The notes: generated by a model from the letters alone, not told the origin. Counted from the first letter of the stretch, positions 9,554-19,557 are shown. The stretch: DNA of 64,000 nucleotides from Devosia rhodophyticola (GCF_028816475.1 NZ_CP118247.1:2658001-2722000), one strand, 5' to 3'. A program made the numbers and translations.

Positions 9554-9573
9554 AACATCAAAGATGTGATGTT
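9554..9573. promoter_or_regulatory. Candidate operator upstream of the 9667 ALDH operon
   Basis: A perfect 7-base inverted repeat, AACATCA and TGATGTT, with a 6-base spacer lies just upstream of an AT-rich stretch (TATATAGTTATAATAT) that offers several -10-like hexamers. It is placed to let the adjacent GntR regulator control the ALDH/dehydratase pair. Inference from symmetry and position. Confidence 0.45.
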
Positions 9574-9666
9574 TATATAGTTATAATATATGTTCGTGAC
9601 GAAACCCGCCATCGAGCGATAGCTGGATTGGATGTTTGGGATGATGCTGGTCTAGCAGGGGGTAGG

Positions 9667-11100
9667 ATGGCGCTCGAAAAGAAGATGTACATCGGCGGTC
9701 AACTCCTTGCAGGATCAACGAATTTTGATGTCGTTAGCCCTGCCACGGACGAGGTGGTTGGGTCAATCGCCTGGGCCAGTGCGGGCGATGCGGAAGCAGC
9801 GCTTACGGCAGCAGACGCGGCATTTGAATCGTGGGCAAGTCTTTCCATTACCGAGCGGACTGGCTGGATGGGAAAGTTGCGCGAGGCAGTGATCGCCAAC
9901 GAGGAGCACTTGCGCGAATGTATACATCTCGAGATGGGCAAACCATGGGCGAGCACGCAGGAGGACTTTGACAGCCTCGTCAATTCGCTGAATTTTTACG
10001 CGGAAGAGATTTCAAGGTTTCGACCCGAGGCGCTAGTGGATCGGGAAGGCACGCACAGCCACACCCTGGTCCACGAGCCTGTCGGGGTTGTCGTTGCTTA
10101 CATTGCCTGGAATTTCCCACTGCTCAATCTGGCCTTCAAGATTGGTCCAGCGATGGCGACGGGCTGTCCGATTGTCATCAAGCCTTCGTTCAAAACTCCC
10201 TTGTCGGCCTACGCCCTGGGCGAGATTTGCCATCGGATCGGGCTGCCGGCCGGCGCGGTCAATATCATTTGCGGCGACGATACCGAGGTTGGCGACACGC
10301 TGTCCGCCTCAAAAATTCCGGCGCTATTGACGCTGATTGGTTCGACCAATACGGGCAGGCACATCATGAAAATGGGAGCCAGTTCGATCAAGCGCTATTC
10401 GATGGAACTGGGCGGCAATGCGCCGGCCCTGGTATTTGCCGACGCTGACCTTGATCAGGCCGCTGACACGATCTGCGCGGTCAAATTCGGCAACGCCGGG
10501 CAAGTATGCGTAACGCCAAACCGCGTGTTTGTTGACGCAACGATTGCGGATCAGTTCACTAAAAAGGTGCTGGAGCGCGTCAACGCGATCAAGGTTGGAT
10601 ATGATCGCTCAGCCAATATCGATATGGGCCCGGTCATGGATGAAGCGGCCTTCAAGCGGATCGATGCATTGGTTGCCGACGCCAAATCGAAAGGCGCTAC
10701 GGTGCTCGCAGGTGGCGGGCGGGCGCAAGGGCTAAACGCCGGGCAATTCTACGCCCCGACGGTGCTTGCGGACGTGACGGCCGAAATGGCCAGCTATCAG
10801 CAAGAGATTTTTGGCCCAGTCATGAATATTTCGACGTTCAGCGACGAAGATGAAGTCCTTCGATTGGCAAACGACACCGATGCTGGACTGACCGCTTATG
10901 TCTTCACCCGGGACCTAGCGCGCGCTGAGCGCTTCTCATCAAAATTGCGGTTTGGCGAAATTCAGATCAACGGGGTCAAATACGGCATAGACCTGCCCCA
11001 TGGAGGCATCAAGCAATCCGGTATTGGTTGCGACTGTTCCTATCTGGCTCTGCACGACTATCTGGCGACCAAACGCGTGTCGCGCGCGCTGGCGAACTGA
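9667..11100 (+). CDS. NAD(P)-dependent aldehyde dehydrogenase (succinate-semialdehyde dehydrogenase-like)
   Basis: 477 residues from the ATG at 9667, chosen because AGGGGG lies just upstream; an earlier in-frame ATG at 9628 adds 13 non-conserved residues. The full ALDH set is present: AWNFP (oxyanion Asn), IVIKPS (cofactor Lys, unlike the ALDH at 4151), Glu247 in MELGGN, Cys281 in NAGQVCVTP, and QEIFGPV. The family oxidises semialdehydes such as succinate, glutarate or 2,5-dioxovalerate semialdehyde. In sugar-acid clusters the last is common, but that is inference here. It is followed after 8 bases by the broken MR-like gene, so the two form an operon. Confidence 0.87.
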   Translation: MALEKKMYIGGQLLAGSTNFDVVSPATDEVVGSIAWASAGDAEAALTAADAAFESWASLSITERTGWMGKLREAVIANEEHLRECIHLEMGKPWASTQEDFDSLVNSLNFYAEEISRFRPEALVDREGTHSHTLVHEPVGVVVAYIAWNFPLLNLAFKIGPAMATGCPIVIKPSFKTPLSAYALGEICHRIGLPAGAVNIICGDDTEVGDTLSASKIPALLTLIGSTNTGRHIMKMGASSIKRYSMELGGNAPALVFADADLDQAADTICAVKFGNAGQVCVTPNRVFVDATIADQFTKKVLERVNAIKVGYDRSANIDMGPVMDEAAFKRIDALVADAKSKGATVLAGGGRAQGLNAGQFYAPTVLADVTAEMASYQQEIFGPVMNISTFSDEDEVLRLANDTDAGLTAYVFTRDLARAERFSSKLRFGEIQINGVKYGIDLPHGGIKQSGIGCDCSYLALHDYLATKRVSRALAN

Positions 11101-11108
11101 GGCAAATC

Positions 11109-12276
11109 ATGAAAATTACCCGCGTCACCAGCCATGTGTTGCAGTATGATCTGCCGGAGGAACTGGGCTATTCCCAGCAATTTTATGCCAAGCGCTCGAC
11201 CCATCTGGTTGAGGTTGAAACGGACGAAGGCATAACAGGTTGGGGCGAATGTTTCGGTCCCGGCAATATCGCGTTGGCGAACAAGGCAATCGTTGAAAAG
11301 GTTATTCAGCCGATGATCATCGGCGATGATCCGCTGGATCGCGATGTGATCTGGCACAAGGTTTATAATCTGATGCGCGATCATGGGCAGAAAGGCATGC
11401 CGCTGCAATCGCTGTCGGGTGTCGACATTGCCCTGTGGGACATTGCCGGCAAAGTTGCCGGATTGCCCATCCACAAGCTCATCGGCGGTGCGCACCGCAC
11501 GAAAGTGTCGGTTTACGGTTATGGCATGATGTTGCGGCGCGAGGATACCAAGGCGCTTGCCGCCCGTTTTGTTGATGAAGCAGCGGCTATCAAGGAGATG
11601 GGGTTTGTTGCGGCCAAGATGAAAGTTGGCTTTGGGCCACGCCACGACATTGAACTGGCTGCTGCAGTGCGCAAGGGGTAGGTGACGACTTCCGCTTCAT
11701 GGTCGACGCCAACCATTGCTACAATACCCATGACGCCTTTTACGTCGGTCGGGCGCTCGAGGAACTGGATGCCTATTGGTTTGAAGAGCCAATCGCTCCG
11801 GAAGATCTCGATGGTTATCGCGAATTGCGTGCCGGGCTCAAGGTCAACATTTCGGGCGGCGAAGCGGAATTCAATCGCTGGGGATGGCGGACGATCCTTG
11901 AAAATCGCGGCCTTGATATTGCGCAGCCAGAAGTTTGTGCGCTGGGCGGTATCTCAGAATATTTGCGCGTTCTGGCCCTTTGCCACGCCCACTTTACGCC
12001 TGTGATCAATCATGTCTGGGGTTCGGCTGTTGCCGTGGCTACGAACCTGCAATTGTTGGCGGCAATGCCGCCGTTGCCGGGGGCATGCACCCCTGCGAAC
12101 CAATGCTCGAGTTTGATACGACGGACAACAGGTTCCGCGACGATCTGCTTAAGGAGCCGTTGGATATCCAAGGGCAGATCAAGTTCAACAATGGGTATGT
12201 GACAATCCCAACGGGGCCTGGAATCGGGGTGGAGCCGGATAGGGATTTCATCAAGAAGTTCGAGATAGCGGGCTAG
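11109..12276 (+). pseudogene. Mandelate racemase/galactonate dehydratase-like protein with two frameshifts
   Basis: Three reading frames together make one ~388-residue enolase superfamily protein. Frame one (11109-11680) gives the capping domain and KxK (AKMKVG), then stops at ...AVRKG. One extra G in the G4 run at about 11675 would give KGVGDDFRFMVDAN. Frame two carries the metal ligands (VDANH, FEEP, SGGE) and the His (INHVWG) and drifts out of frame at ...PPLPGA. One extra G in the G5 run at about 12079 would restore LPGGMHPCEPMLEF to the natural stop at 12276. All catalytic residues survive, and both lesions are one-base losses in G runs, so the gene may well be intact in the organism. 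Confidence 0.88.
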
Positions 12277-12368
12277 GTATCTTTCCGCAAATTCGGCAGA
12301 TCGCGGCGGCCTGTTCGCGGTTGATGTGGATCGTCCGGGTCAGCCAGCCATCGAAGCCAGGCTGTTGG

Positions 12369-13211
12369 TCAGGTCGAAAGGCTGATTTCAATCTGCCATT
12401 TGCAGCTGCCGCCGGGCGCAAGTATCCGGTGTGTTGCTTGAGTGATTGCCTCATCCAGCTGCCCCACCGGCGCCGTTGTTGGTTCAATGGCGATCTGGTG
12501 GGTGGGATTGTCCTTTGGCCAGCCGCCATAAGACAGCCAGAGACCGATGAAGGGCACGTCCTGCTCGGCCCATGAGAAGTGGATGCCACCGTTCGGGCCC
12601 TGAACGCCCATGCGTGCGCGGCCATCAATTTTGCCGTAGGACTTTTGCGCCAGACCGTCCTCGATGCCGCGAATGGGGCTTAGATCGGCCGACTCACCAT
12701 CATCGGTGCAGATGTCGAGGATGCCTTCCACCGCGAATGTTTCGTCGGGCTGGCAGGCTAGAAGGCAATGCTGGCTCCAGAGCCAGGGCAGGGCTGTGCC
12801 GCTTGTCGATTGGAGTTCATAGGCCGCGACCAGTTTTGCGCCATCCACGGTTAGTCGGCGCGTAAAGCGGTAATTGGGATCGATATAAGTGCAGCTGATC
12901 TGGTTGGCGCTGCTGGTGTGCGTCCACTCGCGCGCCCAGAGGTCGCCGTGGTCACGCAGATTGCGCCCCCACGTTGGATCGGTGCATCGGCTGACGGTCG
13001 GGAAACATTCGTCCCAGCCACGTGAAGGAGCGCCTGTAAAGTCCGCCTCATTGTCTGTGGCACCAACCAGCGGACCCTGCGTCAACCAGTTGCGACCGGT
13101 GCGCCGGTCTATCAGTGAAACGACCCTTGCACCAAATGCGGGCGCGACTTGAACTTCAAGCGCATCCGAACTGAGTTGGCAAATTGACCTGGATCGGAGG
13201 GTATGGGACAT
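12369..13211 (-). CDS. Galactose mutarotase-like (aldose 1-epimerase superfamily) protein
   Basis: About 280 residues from the ATG at 13211 (a TTG lies one codon upstream; GAGAG precedes). Features typical of the beta-sandwich mutarotase superfamily are visible: an N-terminal GARVVSLIDRRTGRNWL strand pair, GWDECFPTVSRC, HGDLWAREW (conserved His), WSQHCLLAC, and a C-terminal IAIEPTT with a conserved Glu. Such proteins interconvert anomers of free sugars or bind carbohydrate without catalysis. The ring-substituent specificity is not readable. It lies on the minus strand between the broken dehydratase and the LacI gene and probably shares the LacI transcript (58-base gap). Confidence 0.75.
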   Translation of the reverse strand: MSHTLRSRSICQLSSDALEVQVAPAFGARVVSLIDRRTGRNWLTQGPLVGATDNEADFTGAPSRGWDECFPTVSRCTDPTWGRNLRDHGDLWAREWTHTSSANQISCTYIDPNYRFTRRLTVDGAKLVAAYELQSTSGTALPWLWSQHCLLACQPDETFAVEGILDICTDDGESADLSPIRGIEDGLAQKSYGKIDGRARMGVQGPNGGIHFSWAEQDVPFIGLWLSYGGWPKDNPTHQIAIEPTTAPVGQLDEAITQATHRILAPGGSCKWQIEISLST

Positions 13212-13269
13212 CAATTTCTCTCAACCGATAGCGGCAGCGCGTGGTTGTTTTTTAAATGGGCCGAGACAG

Positions 13270-14361
13270 CTATTCGGCGGGTGTCGTCTGTTCGACGTGT
13301 TTCTTGATTGCTGGTGCCCGCCGCGTGGGCTGAACCTTACCGATGGATTTGCGCAAAACCAGTTGGCTGGACTGAATGATGGTTCTTGGGGGAAGGGCGT
13401 TGCCGGCGAAACGATCGAGCAGAAGTTTTGCGGCCATACGGCCGACCTCGCGCATGTCGCGCTCGATGGCGGTGATTGGCGGACCAGCGATTTCGGCCAA
13501 TTCGGTATCGTCGGCGCCGACAAAGGAAAGCTGGTCAGGGATAGAAAGATCCAAAGCTCGCACGGCCTTCAGGGCGCCAAAGAAAAAGTCGCTGCCTGCT
13601 GCGATGAGGGCAGTGGGCGCTGCGCCGTTGGTAAGCAAGTCATAGGTTTCGGAGGTGCCGTAGGCAGCGCCCCGTCCGGCGCCATCTGTACGCATCAAGT
13701 CCGGATCGACGGTGATCCCCGCCCGCTGCAAAGCGTTGCGATAGGCTGCAACTCTGAGACGGCCGGGGCGGTTAAGCGCCGCGGTTACAAAACCAATTCG
13801 TTCGTGTCCCATCGCAATCAGTTGCGCCATAAGCGCTTCCATTGCCTGAGTGTGCTCGACAAAGACACGGTCGGCGTCAAGTTTGATCTCGCGATCAACC
13901 ACAACAATTGGCACGCCCATCATCTGCAATTCGCGGGCAGTTTCTGCCGATGTTTCATCGACCACTGAAACAATCAGACCATCCAGTTGACGCTGGCGCG
14001 CGGCCTGGAGAAAGGTGATTTCCTGGGAGACTTCGGATTCCGATGAAAAGGTGAAAAGCATGTAGCCATTTTGGGCCAGCACTTCTTTCACACCGGCAAT
14101 CATCCGCACAAAAACAGGGCAGCCCAGATCGGGCACCAGCATGCCAACGGTTTTGGAAATATTGGTGCGCATGGCGCGGGCGGCGGCGTTCGGCTGGTAA
14201 GACAGGTCCTTCATGGCCGCGAGAACCCGGGCGCGGGTCACCTCGGAAATGCGGGTGCTGCCGCCTGCTACGCGTGAAACCGTTCCCATCGATACGCCCG
14301 CAGCCGCAGCGACTTCGCGAATGGTGGCGCGGGGGCGGATGGGGTTACTCGTCATGGCCAT
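13270..14361 (-). CDS. LacI family transcriptional regulator
   Basis: 363 residues from the ATG at 14361 (14355 is an equally possible ATG; the longest frame starts at 14400 but its leader is not conserved). The N-terminal LacI helix-turn-helix reads TIREVAAAAGVSMGTVSR, followed by the hinge helix (YQPNAAARAMR). The periplasmic-binding-protein-like core follows (VGMLVPDLGCPVF, GLIVSVV, HERIGFV, SFVGADD). These regulators bind sugars or sugar derivatives and usually repress catabolic genes. It is divergent from the dehydratase at 14669, with two LacI-operator-like half-palindromes between them (14430, 14563). The C-terminus carries a basic tail (KVQPTRRAPAIKKH). Confidence 0.9.
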   Translation of the reverse strand: MAMTSNPIRPRATIREVAAAAGVSMGTVSRVAGGSTRISEVTRARVLAAMKDLSYQPNAAARAMRTNISKTVGMLVPDLGCPVFVRMIAGVKEVLAQNGYMLFTFSSESEVSQEITFLQAARQRQLDGLIVSVVDETSAETARELQMMGVPIVVVDREIKLDADRVFVEHTQAMEALMAQLIAMGHERIGFVTAALNRPGRLRVAAYRNALQRAGITVDPDLMRTDGAGRGAAYGTSETYDLLTNGAAPTALIAAGSDFFFGALKAVRALDLSIPDQLSFVGADDTELAEIAGPPITAIERDMREVGRMAAKLLLDRFAGNALPPRTIIQSSQLVLRKSIGKVQPTRRAPAIKKHVEQTTPAE

Positions 14362-14429
14362 ATCTCTGAATTGCGCATTCTCGTATGGTCTACTTAGCAT
14401 GAATATGTCGCAAAGACCACGGATTCATG

Positions 14430-14443
14430 TGATGACGTTTGCA
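14430..14443. promoter_or_regulatory. LacI-type operator-like site 1
   Basis: TGATGACGTTTGCA has the right half of the LacI/PurR-family consensus (GTTTGCA) around a central CG, and the outer TG and inner AC of the left half. The same ACGTTTGCA core occurs at 14563, 24088 and 24210, all in regulatory gaps. This copy lies just upstream of the LacI start and could mediate autoregulation. Confidence 0.45.
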
Positions 14444-14562
14444 TTGGCTTTCTCGATTTCCGGTCACTGACAATATCAGAGTTAAATCAAAGTGTTAACG
14501 CGAATGTTCAGAACTATGGTGACATAGGTGACCGAAAAGACGCTTGACAAAGTCGGGCGTTG

Positions 14563-14576
14563 TGGCGACGTTTGCA
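14563..14576. promoter_or_regulatory. LacI-type operator-like site 2
   Basis: TGGCGACGTTTGCA shares GACGTTTGCA with the site at 14430 and lies about 95 bases before the dehydratase start at 14669. The pair is 133 bases apart centre to centre, which would allow looping. Likely bound by the adjacent LacI regulator; inference. Confidence 0.5.
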
Positions 14577-14668
14577 CAGATGTCGGTTACCGGTGGGTCG
14601 CATTGCTGTCGCGATTCAAATCGTGCAATACCCAAGCGCGCAATAGAACGTCTTAAGGCTTTAAAACA

Positions 14669-15832
14669 ATGAAAATTTCCAAGGTTGAAGCTTTCCCAAT
14701 CAAGTTGAAGCGGGAGGACGAATATACGGAAAATTTGCGCGAAGAGGACATGAACGATTTTGGCGATTACGTCATTGCGCGCAATCAGTGGACGTCGATC
14801 TACCCCAAACACATCGAAACCACCCTGGTGCGGATTGAAACCGATACTGGAATTGTTGGTTGGGGTGAGGCTTTTGCGCCGGTGGGCCGACGTACGCCGG
14901 CGACAGTAGTTGAGGACATCTGCCGCACCGTCATTATGGGCCATGATCCCCATGATGTGGAATATCTATGGTACCGCAGTTATAGCGCGATGCGCGAGCG
15001 CGGCCATGGCACTGGGTTTTTCGTCGACGCGCTTTCGGGCGTGGACCAGGCCCTGTGGGATATCGTTGGCAAGTCCCTGAACAAGCCAGTTTACAAGCTT
15101 TTGGGTGGTCAATATCGCGATAAGGTTCGGGTTTATTCCGGCTTTGGCGGTACTGACCCGCAGACAATGGCGGGCCAATCGGCTGAAATGGTTCGGTTGG
15201 GGTATACCGCCCTGAAGCTGCACGTTCGGGTCAGCAATTCGCGCATTCTCGATATTGTCAGCGCAGTGCGTGAGCGGGTCGGAACCGATGTGGAATTGAT
15301 GGTGGATGTGCACACCACCCGCTCGGTTTCCGAGGCGATCCAACTGGGTCGGGGGCTGGAAAAGCTTGGTGTGAGTTGGCTTGAAGCGCCGGTCGCACCT
15401 GAAGATGTTTCAGGGCACGCCGAGGTGGCGCGCGCCCTCGACATGGATGTTGCGAGCGGCGAGTGGCTGCGAACGTCATACGAGTGGAAGCCCTGGTTTG
15501 AAAACCGCGCGCTGGATATTCCAATGCCCGATATCGGGCGCACCGGGATCAGCGAAGGCAAGCGCATCGCCATGCTTTGCGACTATTACAATATGCCGAT
15601 GGCCCCGCACATTGGAGCTGGTTGCATTCTGGCGATTGCTGCGGGACTGCACGTGTCGCTGGCCGCCCCACGTTTGCAAATCATGGAGCACGGCCATCAT
15701 GCCATGCCCATCAAATCCTCGTTCGCCGATGTCTATCCTGACGTGGTGAACGGCCATTTTGTGGCGGATAATCGCCCCGGATTAGGGGTGGAAATCAATG
15801 AAGACAAAGTGCGCGCCATCACCAGCTATTGA
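14669..15832 (+). CDS. Enolase superfamily sugar acid dehydratase (galactarate/galactonate-type)
   Basis: 387 residues. The active site differs from the classical MR set: the usual KxK is KxH (Lys183, His185 in LKLHV), the first metal ligand is Asp213 in MVDVHT with His215 two residues on (a DxH arrangement as in galactonate dehydratases), then Glu in WLEAP near 239, Glu in SGEW near 264 and His in APHIG near 315. A long acidic insert near the N-terminus (REDEYTENLREEDMNDFGDY) should shape the lid over the substrate. Together these suggest dehydration of a hexonate or hexarate. It is divergent from the LacI regulator and followed by an RraA-like aldolase after 29 bases. Confidence 0.87.
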   Translation: MKISKVEAFPIKLKREDEYTENLREEDMNDFGDYVIARNQWTSIYPKHIETTLVRIETDTGIVGWGEAFAPVGRRTPATVVEDICRTVIMGHDPHDVEYLWYRSYSAMRERGHGTGFFVDALSGVDQALWDIVGKSLNKPVYKLLGGQYRDKVRVYSGFGGTDPQTMAGQSAEMVRLGYTALKLHVRVSNSRILDIVSAVRERVGTDVELMVDVHTTRSVSEAIQLGRGLEKLGVSWLEAPVAPEDVSGHAEVARALDMDVASGEWLRTSYEWKPWFENRALDIPMPDIGRTGISEGKRIAMLCDYYNMPMAPHIGAGCILAIAAGLHVSLAAPRLQIMEHGHHAMPIKSSFADVYPDVVNGHFVADNRPGLGVEINEDKVRAITSY

Positions 15833-15861
15833 TATTTTTACTGCCTGAAAGGTCGACCTGA

Positions 15862-16533
15862 ATGCTGCAAGTTTACAATGATTTTGAACGCCGCCCGGAT
15901 TTGTTGGCCAAGTTCGACGCTGTGGTCAAAAGTTACTCGGCGAGCTGCATTTTTGCTGACGTCATGTACCGAACCGGTGTGATGCATTCTGGTATCAAGC
16001 CGCCATTTCGCGCTAAAACTGTGGGGCAGGCGCTCACGGTGCAATTGTCCAAGGGGGATCTTGTCGACCCACTCAAGGCGCTTGAAATGGGCACCGAGGG
16101 TGACATCATCGTCGTGGATGCTGGCGGGGATATGCAAACGTCGGTCTGTGGTGGACTAATGGGCGGACTGGCCAAAAACCGTGGTATTCGTGGCATGGTC
16201 GTTGACGGCACTGGACGCGATATTGATGAGCTGGAAGATATCGGGTGGCCGATCTGGACACTTGCCATAACGGCGCGGGGCACCCACACCATGTTCTCCC
16301 AGCGCAAGGAAGAACTGTCGATCAATGTGCCGATCAGTTGTGGCGGCGTGGTCGTGCATCCGGGTGATTTTGTCGTGGCTGATACCAACGGCGTTGTTGT
16401 CGTCCCGTTGAGTGAGGCCGAGCGCGTTGTGGGACTGGCGCAGGAACAGGCCGACCGAGAACAGGCAACGCGCGAATGGGTGGCCAGAGGCAAGACCATT
16501 GATGATCTGCTGGCTGAGTTTGGCCGCATCTAA
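15862..16533 (+). CDS. RraA-like / HMG-CHA aldolase family protein
   Basis: 223 residues, the length of the RraA-like family. Landmarks: GDIIVVDAGGD near residue 77, GGLMGGLAKNRGIRG near 96, and the catalytic/metal segment VDGTGRDIDELED near 113 with Arg and Asp. Members with the Arg-Asp motif cleave 4-hydroxy-4-methyl-2-oxoglutarate or related 2-keto acids to pyruvate; others bind RNase E. Placement directly after a sugar acid dehydratase argues for a keto-deoxy acid aldolase or a related lyase, not RNase regulation. It probably shares an operon with 14669 and the unknown gene at 16570. Confidence 0.8.
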   Translation: MLQVYNDFERRPDLLAKFDAVVKSYSASCIFADVMYRTGVMHSGIKPPFRAKTVGQALTVQLSKGDLVDPLKALEMGTEGDIIVVDAGGDMQTSVCGGLMGGLAKNRGIRGMVVDGTGRDIDELEDIGWPIWTLAITARGTHTMFSQRKEELSINVPISCGGVVVHPGDFVVADTNGVVVVPLSEAERVVGLAQEQADREQATREWVARGKTIDDLLAEFGRI

Positions 16534-16569
16534 AAGACAATAAAACTAGGCCAATTGGGGGAGACTGTG

Positions 16570-17977
16570 GTGAGCAGCGATAGGCTGGGTGTAACCGTAA
16601 TGCCCGAATATGTGCAAAGCGAGGGCGCCGAAGCAGTTCTCGATCGTCTGGTTGGCCAACTTGGTGCCAATCAGATTACCACCTCTCCCTATGTAGCGGC
16701 TCAAACCAAGCCGGGCGAAGGATTGCGCGAGCCGCCAGCGGACGCCGGGGCAGGTGCTGTTCGCCTGCTTGATCGGCCTCTTTGGGGGGCGGGCGCCGTC
16801 TATATGCGTGCCGCGCCAAGTTTTGTGCCTGATGACGCGCTCTATGCGCGGGGTAGCTATGCACCTCAGCCCGCCGATGAATTGACGCACACTCAGGGTC
16901 ATCTGGTTGGCGATTTTCTGGGGCTGGCCAAGCGTCGGGGCGTCGAAACGCATTTTGCAGGTAATGGCGGCCATTCCGCCGTGTTTGCGGGTGCAGTTTG
17001 GAGGGCCTAACGCCGCCGATGAATCCATGCTGCCGGATGGTCGTATTTTGCCGCCACGGGTGGACAAGAATGCCAGCCTGGCCGCCAGTGGTGTGCGTGA
17101 CTATATGCGGGCGCTGATCGTCGACTTATGTCGTAATTATCCCGAGGTCGACGCGTTCAAGTTCGATTGGCCGGAATATCCGCCCTATGATTTTTTGGCG
17201 TTATTTGCCGACTATAACCCGCAGGTGCGCCCTTACGCCGAGGATCTGGGTCTGGATTTTGATCAACTGGCAAGCTCCATGGCGGGGTTGATGGGGAAAA
17301 TCATCGGGGGTGAACTGCCCGATCTAGGCCTAATGGACGCAAGAGATTTTGGCGATGTGTTGGCGAGGCTGCAAGAATTTTGTCCGGCCCTGACAGACCA
17401 TTTGGCATTGAGGGCGCATCTGGTTGAGCGCTATGCGGCGTTTCTGCGGCAATGCGTGGATGAGGCCAGTGGCGGGACCAAGAAGATGATCCTGCAAGGT
17501 TTTCCGACGCCCTGGGATCAGTTGTCAGGGTTTGCGGTCAAACCGCTTTCGCAGCATGCCCATGGATTGGCGGTTAAATTTTACACGATGCATTGGCCAA
17601 TGATGCTGCGCAATTATGGTGACCGCCTCGTTTCGGCAATGCCGGAGCAGGATGCTGCAATCGCCCAATCGCTATCGCGCCTGTTTTTATCGCATAGCCC
17701 GGCATACGCGAGCATTGGCGACTTCCGCTATCCCGAACCCGGCCAGCGGCACGGCATCAGTGCGGCAACGATTGCGGCCAAGTTCACGCCGATGCAGAAA
17801 GTGGCTACCGTGCCGATTGCTGGCATTGCGCATGCCTATGGGCCGATACCGGATGTGGTGGAGCGCTTCAAAGCTATCTGGAATGCCTCTGGGCGGCACG
17901 TGGAAATCAACCGCTACTGCTATATGGGCAATGCCAAGATTGACGCCTTGGCCGAAGTTGTCAAAGGCGATGCCTAG
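16570..17977 (+). pseudogene. Uncharacterised protein of a sugar-catabolic operon, interrupted by a one-base frameshift
   Basis: I do not recognise the family. The first frame (from a GTG at 16570 with GGGGAG upstream) runs to ...RRGVETHF and then into a non-conserved tail; the second frame takes over with QVMAAIPPCLRVQFGGPNAADES and ends at 17977. Dropping one base at the TTTT run near 16953-16956 joins them into one protein of about 468 residues. Motifs such as VDAFKFDWPEYPP (acid-rich strand end) and FPTPWDQLSGF are compatible with a TIM-barrel glycosidase-like fold, but no catalytic family can be named. No signal peptide. It follows the RraA-like gene by 36 bases. Confidence 0.7.
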
Positions 17978-18019
17978 CCAAGTAGGCGAAGGCGTGCGTG
18001 AGCGTTGATTAATATCGAA

Positions 18020-18034
18020 ATGGTATTAAACCAT
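18020..18034. promoter_or_regulatory. Inverted repeat upstream of the first sulfatase
   Basis: ATGGT and ACCAT flank five bases (ATTAA) about 90 bases before the sulfatase start. The size and symmetry suit a repressor operator, possibly GntR- or LacI-type. There is no other support. Confidence 0.3.
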
Positions 18035-18123
18035 CCCAAAAAGGGTATTGGCGGTATTTGTTGAAAGGGGGTTTAAGGTTGGGTACGCGAAGGAGCGTTG
18101 TCGGACCTGTGAGGAGTTGAACC

Positions 18124-19557
18124 TTGAAGCCGCAAAATCTCATTGTCATCATGGCCGACGAGCATCGGCGCGATTATCTGGGCGCGAGCGGGCATCCGTT
18201 GGTGCAAACGCCCAACATCGACGCCCTGGCGGCGCGCGGAACGCGTTTTACGGCCGCTTATACGCCTAGCCCGTTATGTGTTCCGGCTCGCTCCTCATTC
18301 GCCACCGGTAAGCCAATTCGCGATGTTGGAGCGTGGTGCAACGCCTGTGCTTACACTGGTGAACAGGAAAGCTGGCACCATAGGCTGCGCGAGGCGGGGC
18401 ATCATGTCCATTCAATCGGTAAACTGCACTATCGCGGCGCCGAGGGCGACGACAATGGCTTTTCTGAATCCGAAGTGCCGATGAATATCGTCGACGGCCT
18501 TGGCGATGTGTTGGGGCTTATTCGCAATCGAAATATCGAGCGTGGCGCTGCCAACAAGATGGCCGACATGGCGGGGCCGGGCGAGTCGGTTTACACAACC
18601 TATGATCGCGATATTTCGGGGCGGGCACAGGTCTGGTTGCGCGAAACTGCGCCGCAGATCACCGACCAGCCGTGGGTGCTTTTTGTTTCGCTGGTAGCGC
18701 CACATTTTCCGCTGACGGCGCCGCCTGAATTTTTCTATCTTTATGATCAAAATCAGATCGAGATGCCAAAGCAATATGGCGACGATGAACGCCCGCAGCA
18801 CCCTTATCTCGATGATTATCAATCGGTTTTCGCCTATGACCGGTTTTTCAAGGATGGTGCCGACGTCAAGCGAGCAATTGCGGCCTATATGGGACTTTGC
18901 ACTTTCGTTGACCATCAGGTGGGTGAGATCCTCAAGTCGCTGGATGCCTCGGGGCTCGGCGAGGAGACGCGAATTGTCTACACGAGTGATCACGGCGATA
19001 ATCTGGGTGCGCGGGGCCTATGGGGCAAGAGCACGCTTTATGAAGAGTCAGTGGGTATTCCGCTCATCGTTTGTGGACCGGATATTGAGGCCGGGGCCGT
19101 GCGCGATCAGCCGCGCTCGCTGATCGATGTTTCGCGCTTCATCCTCGATGCGACCGGGGGCGATTCATCGGGATTTGGGGAGGTCGATTTATTCAGCGAT
19201 GCCGAGGTGCCGGTAGTTTCGGAGTACCATGGCACCGGCTCGCGAAGCGGGGCATTCATGCTGCGTTCGGGGCGGTGGAAATATGTGCATTATGCTTTGT
19301 ATGACGCCCAGCTTTTCGATCTTGAAGCCGATCCTGAGGAGTTGAACGATCTTGCGGATGACCCGGCATATGCCAATACGGTCAAGCAATGCCTTTCCAT
19401 TCTGCTATCGCGGCTGGACCCTAAAGCGGTGCATCTGGAAGCCTTGGCAGACCAGCGTCGACGCATTGATGCGCTTGGCGGCGAGGGGGCAATCTTGGCA
19501 CGCGAGGACTATGGATTTTCGCCACCGCCCGGCGTTCGCGCCCGCGTCGGCCAGTAG
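18124..19557 (+). CDS. Sulfatase 1 (type I, formylglycine-dependent, cytoplasmic)
   Basis: 477 residues. A TTG start is chosen because GAGGAG lies upstream and the family N-terminus (NLIVIMADEHRRD) begins at once; no signal peptide precedes it, so it should act in the cytoplasm. The formylglycine motif is CVPAR with Cys52, followed by the usual SFATG. Metal ligands include the Asp in ADEH and the pair in TSDHGDNLG near residue 290. The enzyme hydrolyses sulfate esters after Cys-to-formylglycine conversion by a maturation enzyme not seen here. It begins an operon with the amidohydrolase (8-base gap) and aldo/keto reductase (overlap), so its substrate is probably a sulfated monosaccharide such as sulfo-fucose. 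Confidence 0.9.
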   Translation: MKPQNLIVIMADEHRRDYLGASGHPLVQTPNIDALAARGTRFTAAYTPSPLCVPARSSFATGKPIRDVGAWCNACAYTGEQESWHHRLREAGHHVHSIGKLHYRGAEGDDNGFSESEVPMNIVDGLGDVLGLIRNRNIERGAANKMADMAGPGESVYTTYDRDISGRAQVWLRETAPQITDQPWVLFVSLVAPHFPLTAPPEFFYLYDQNQIEMPKQYGDDERPQHPYLDDYQSVFAYDRFFKDGADVKRAIAAYMGLCTFVDHQVGEILKSLDASGLGEETRIVYTSDHGDNLGARGLWGKSTLYEESVGIPLIVCGPDIEAGAVRDQPRSLIDVSRFILDATGGDSSGFGEVDLFSDAEVPVVSEYHGTGSRSGAFMLRSGRWKYVHYALYDAQLFDLEADPEELNDLADDPAYANTVKQCLSILLSRLDPKAVHLEALADQRRRIDALGGEGAILAREDYGFSPPPGVRARVGQ

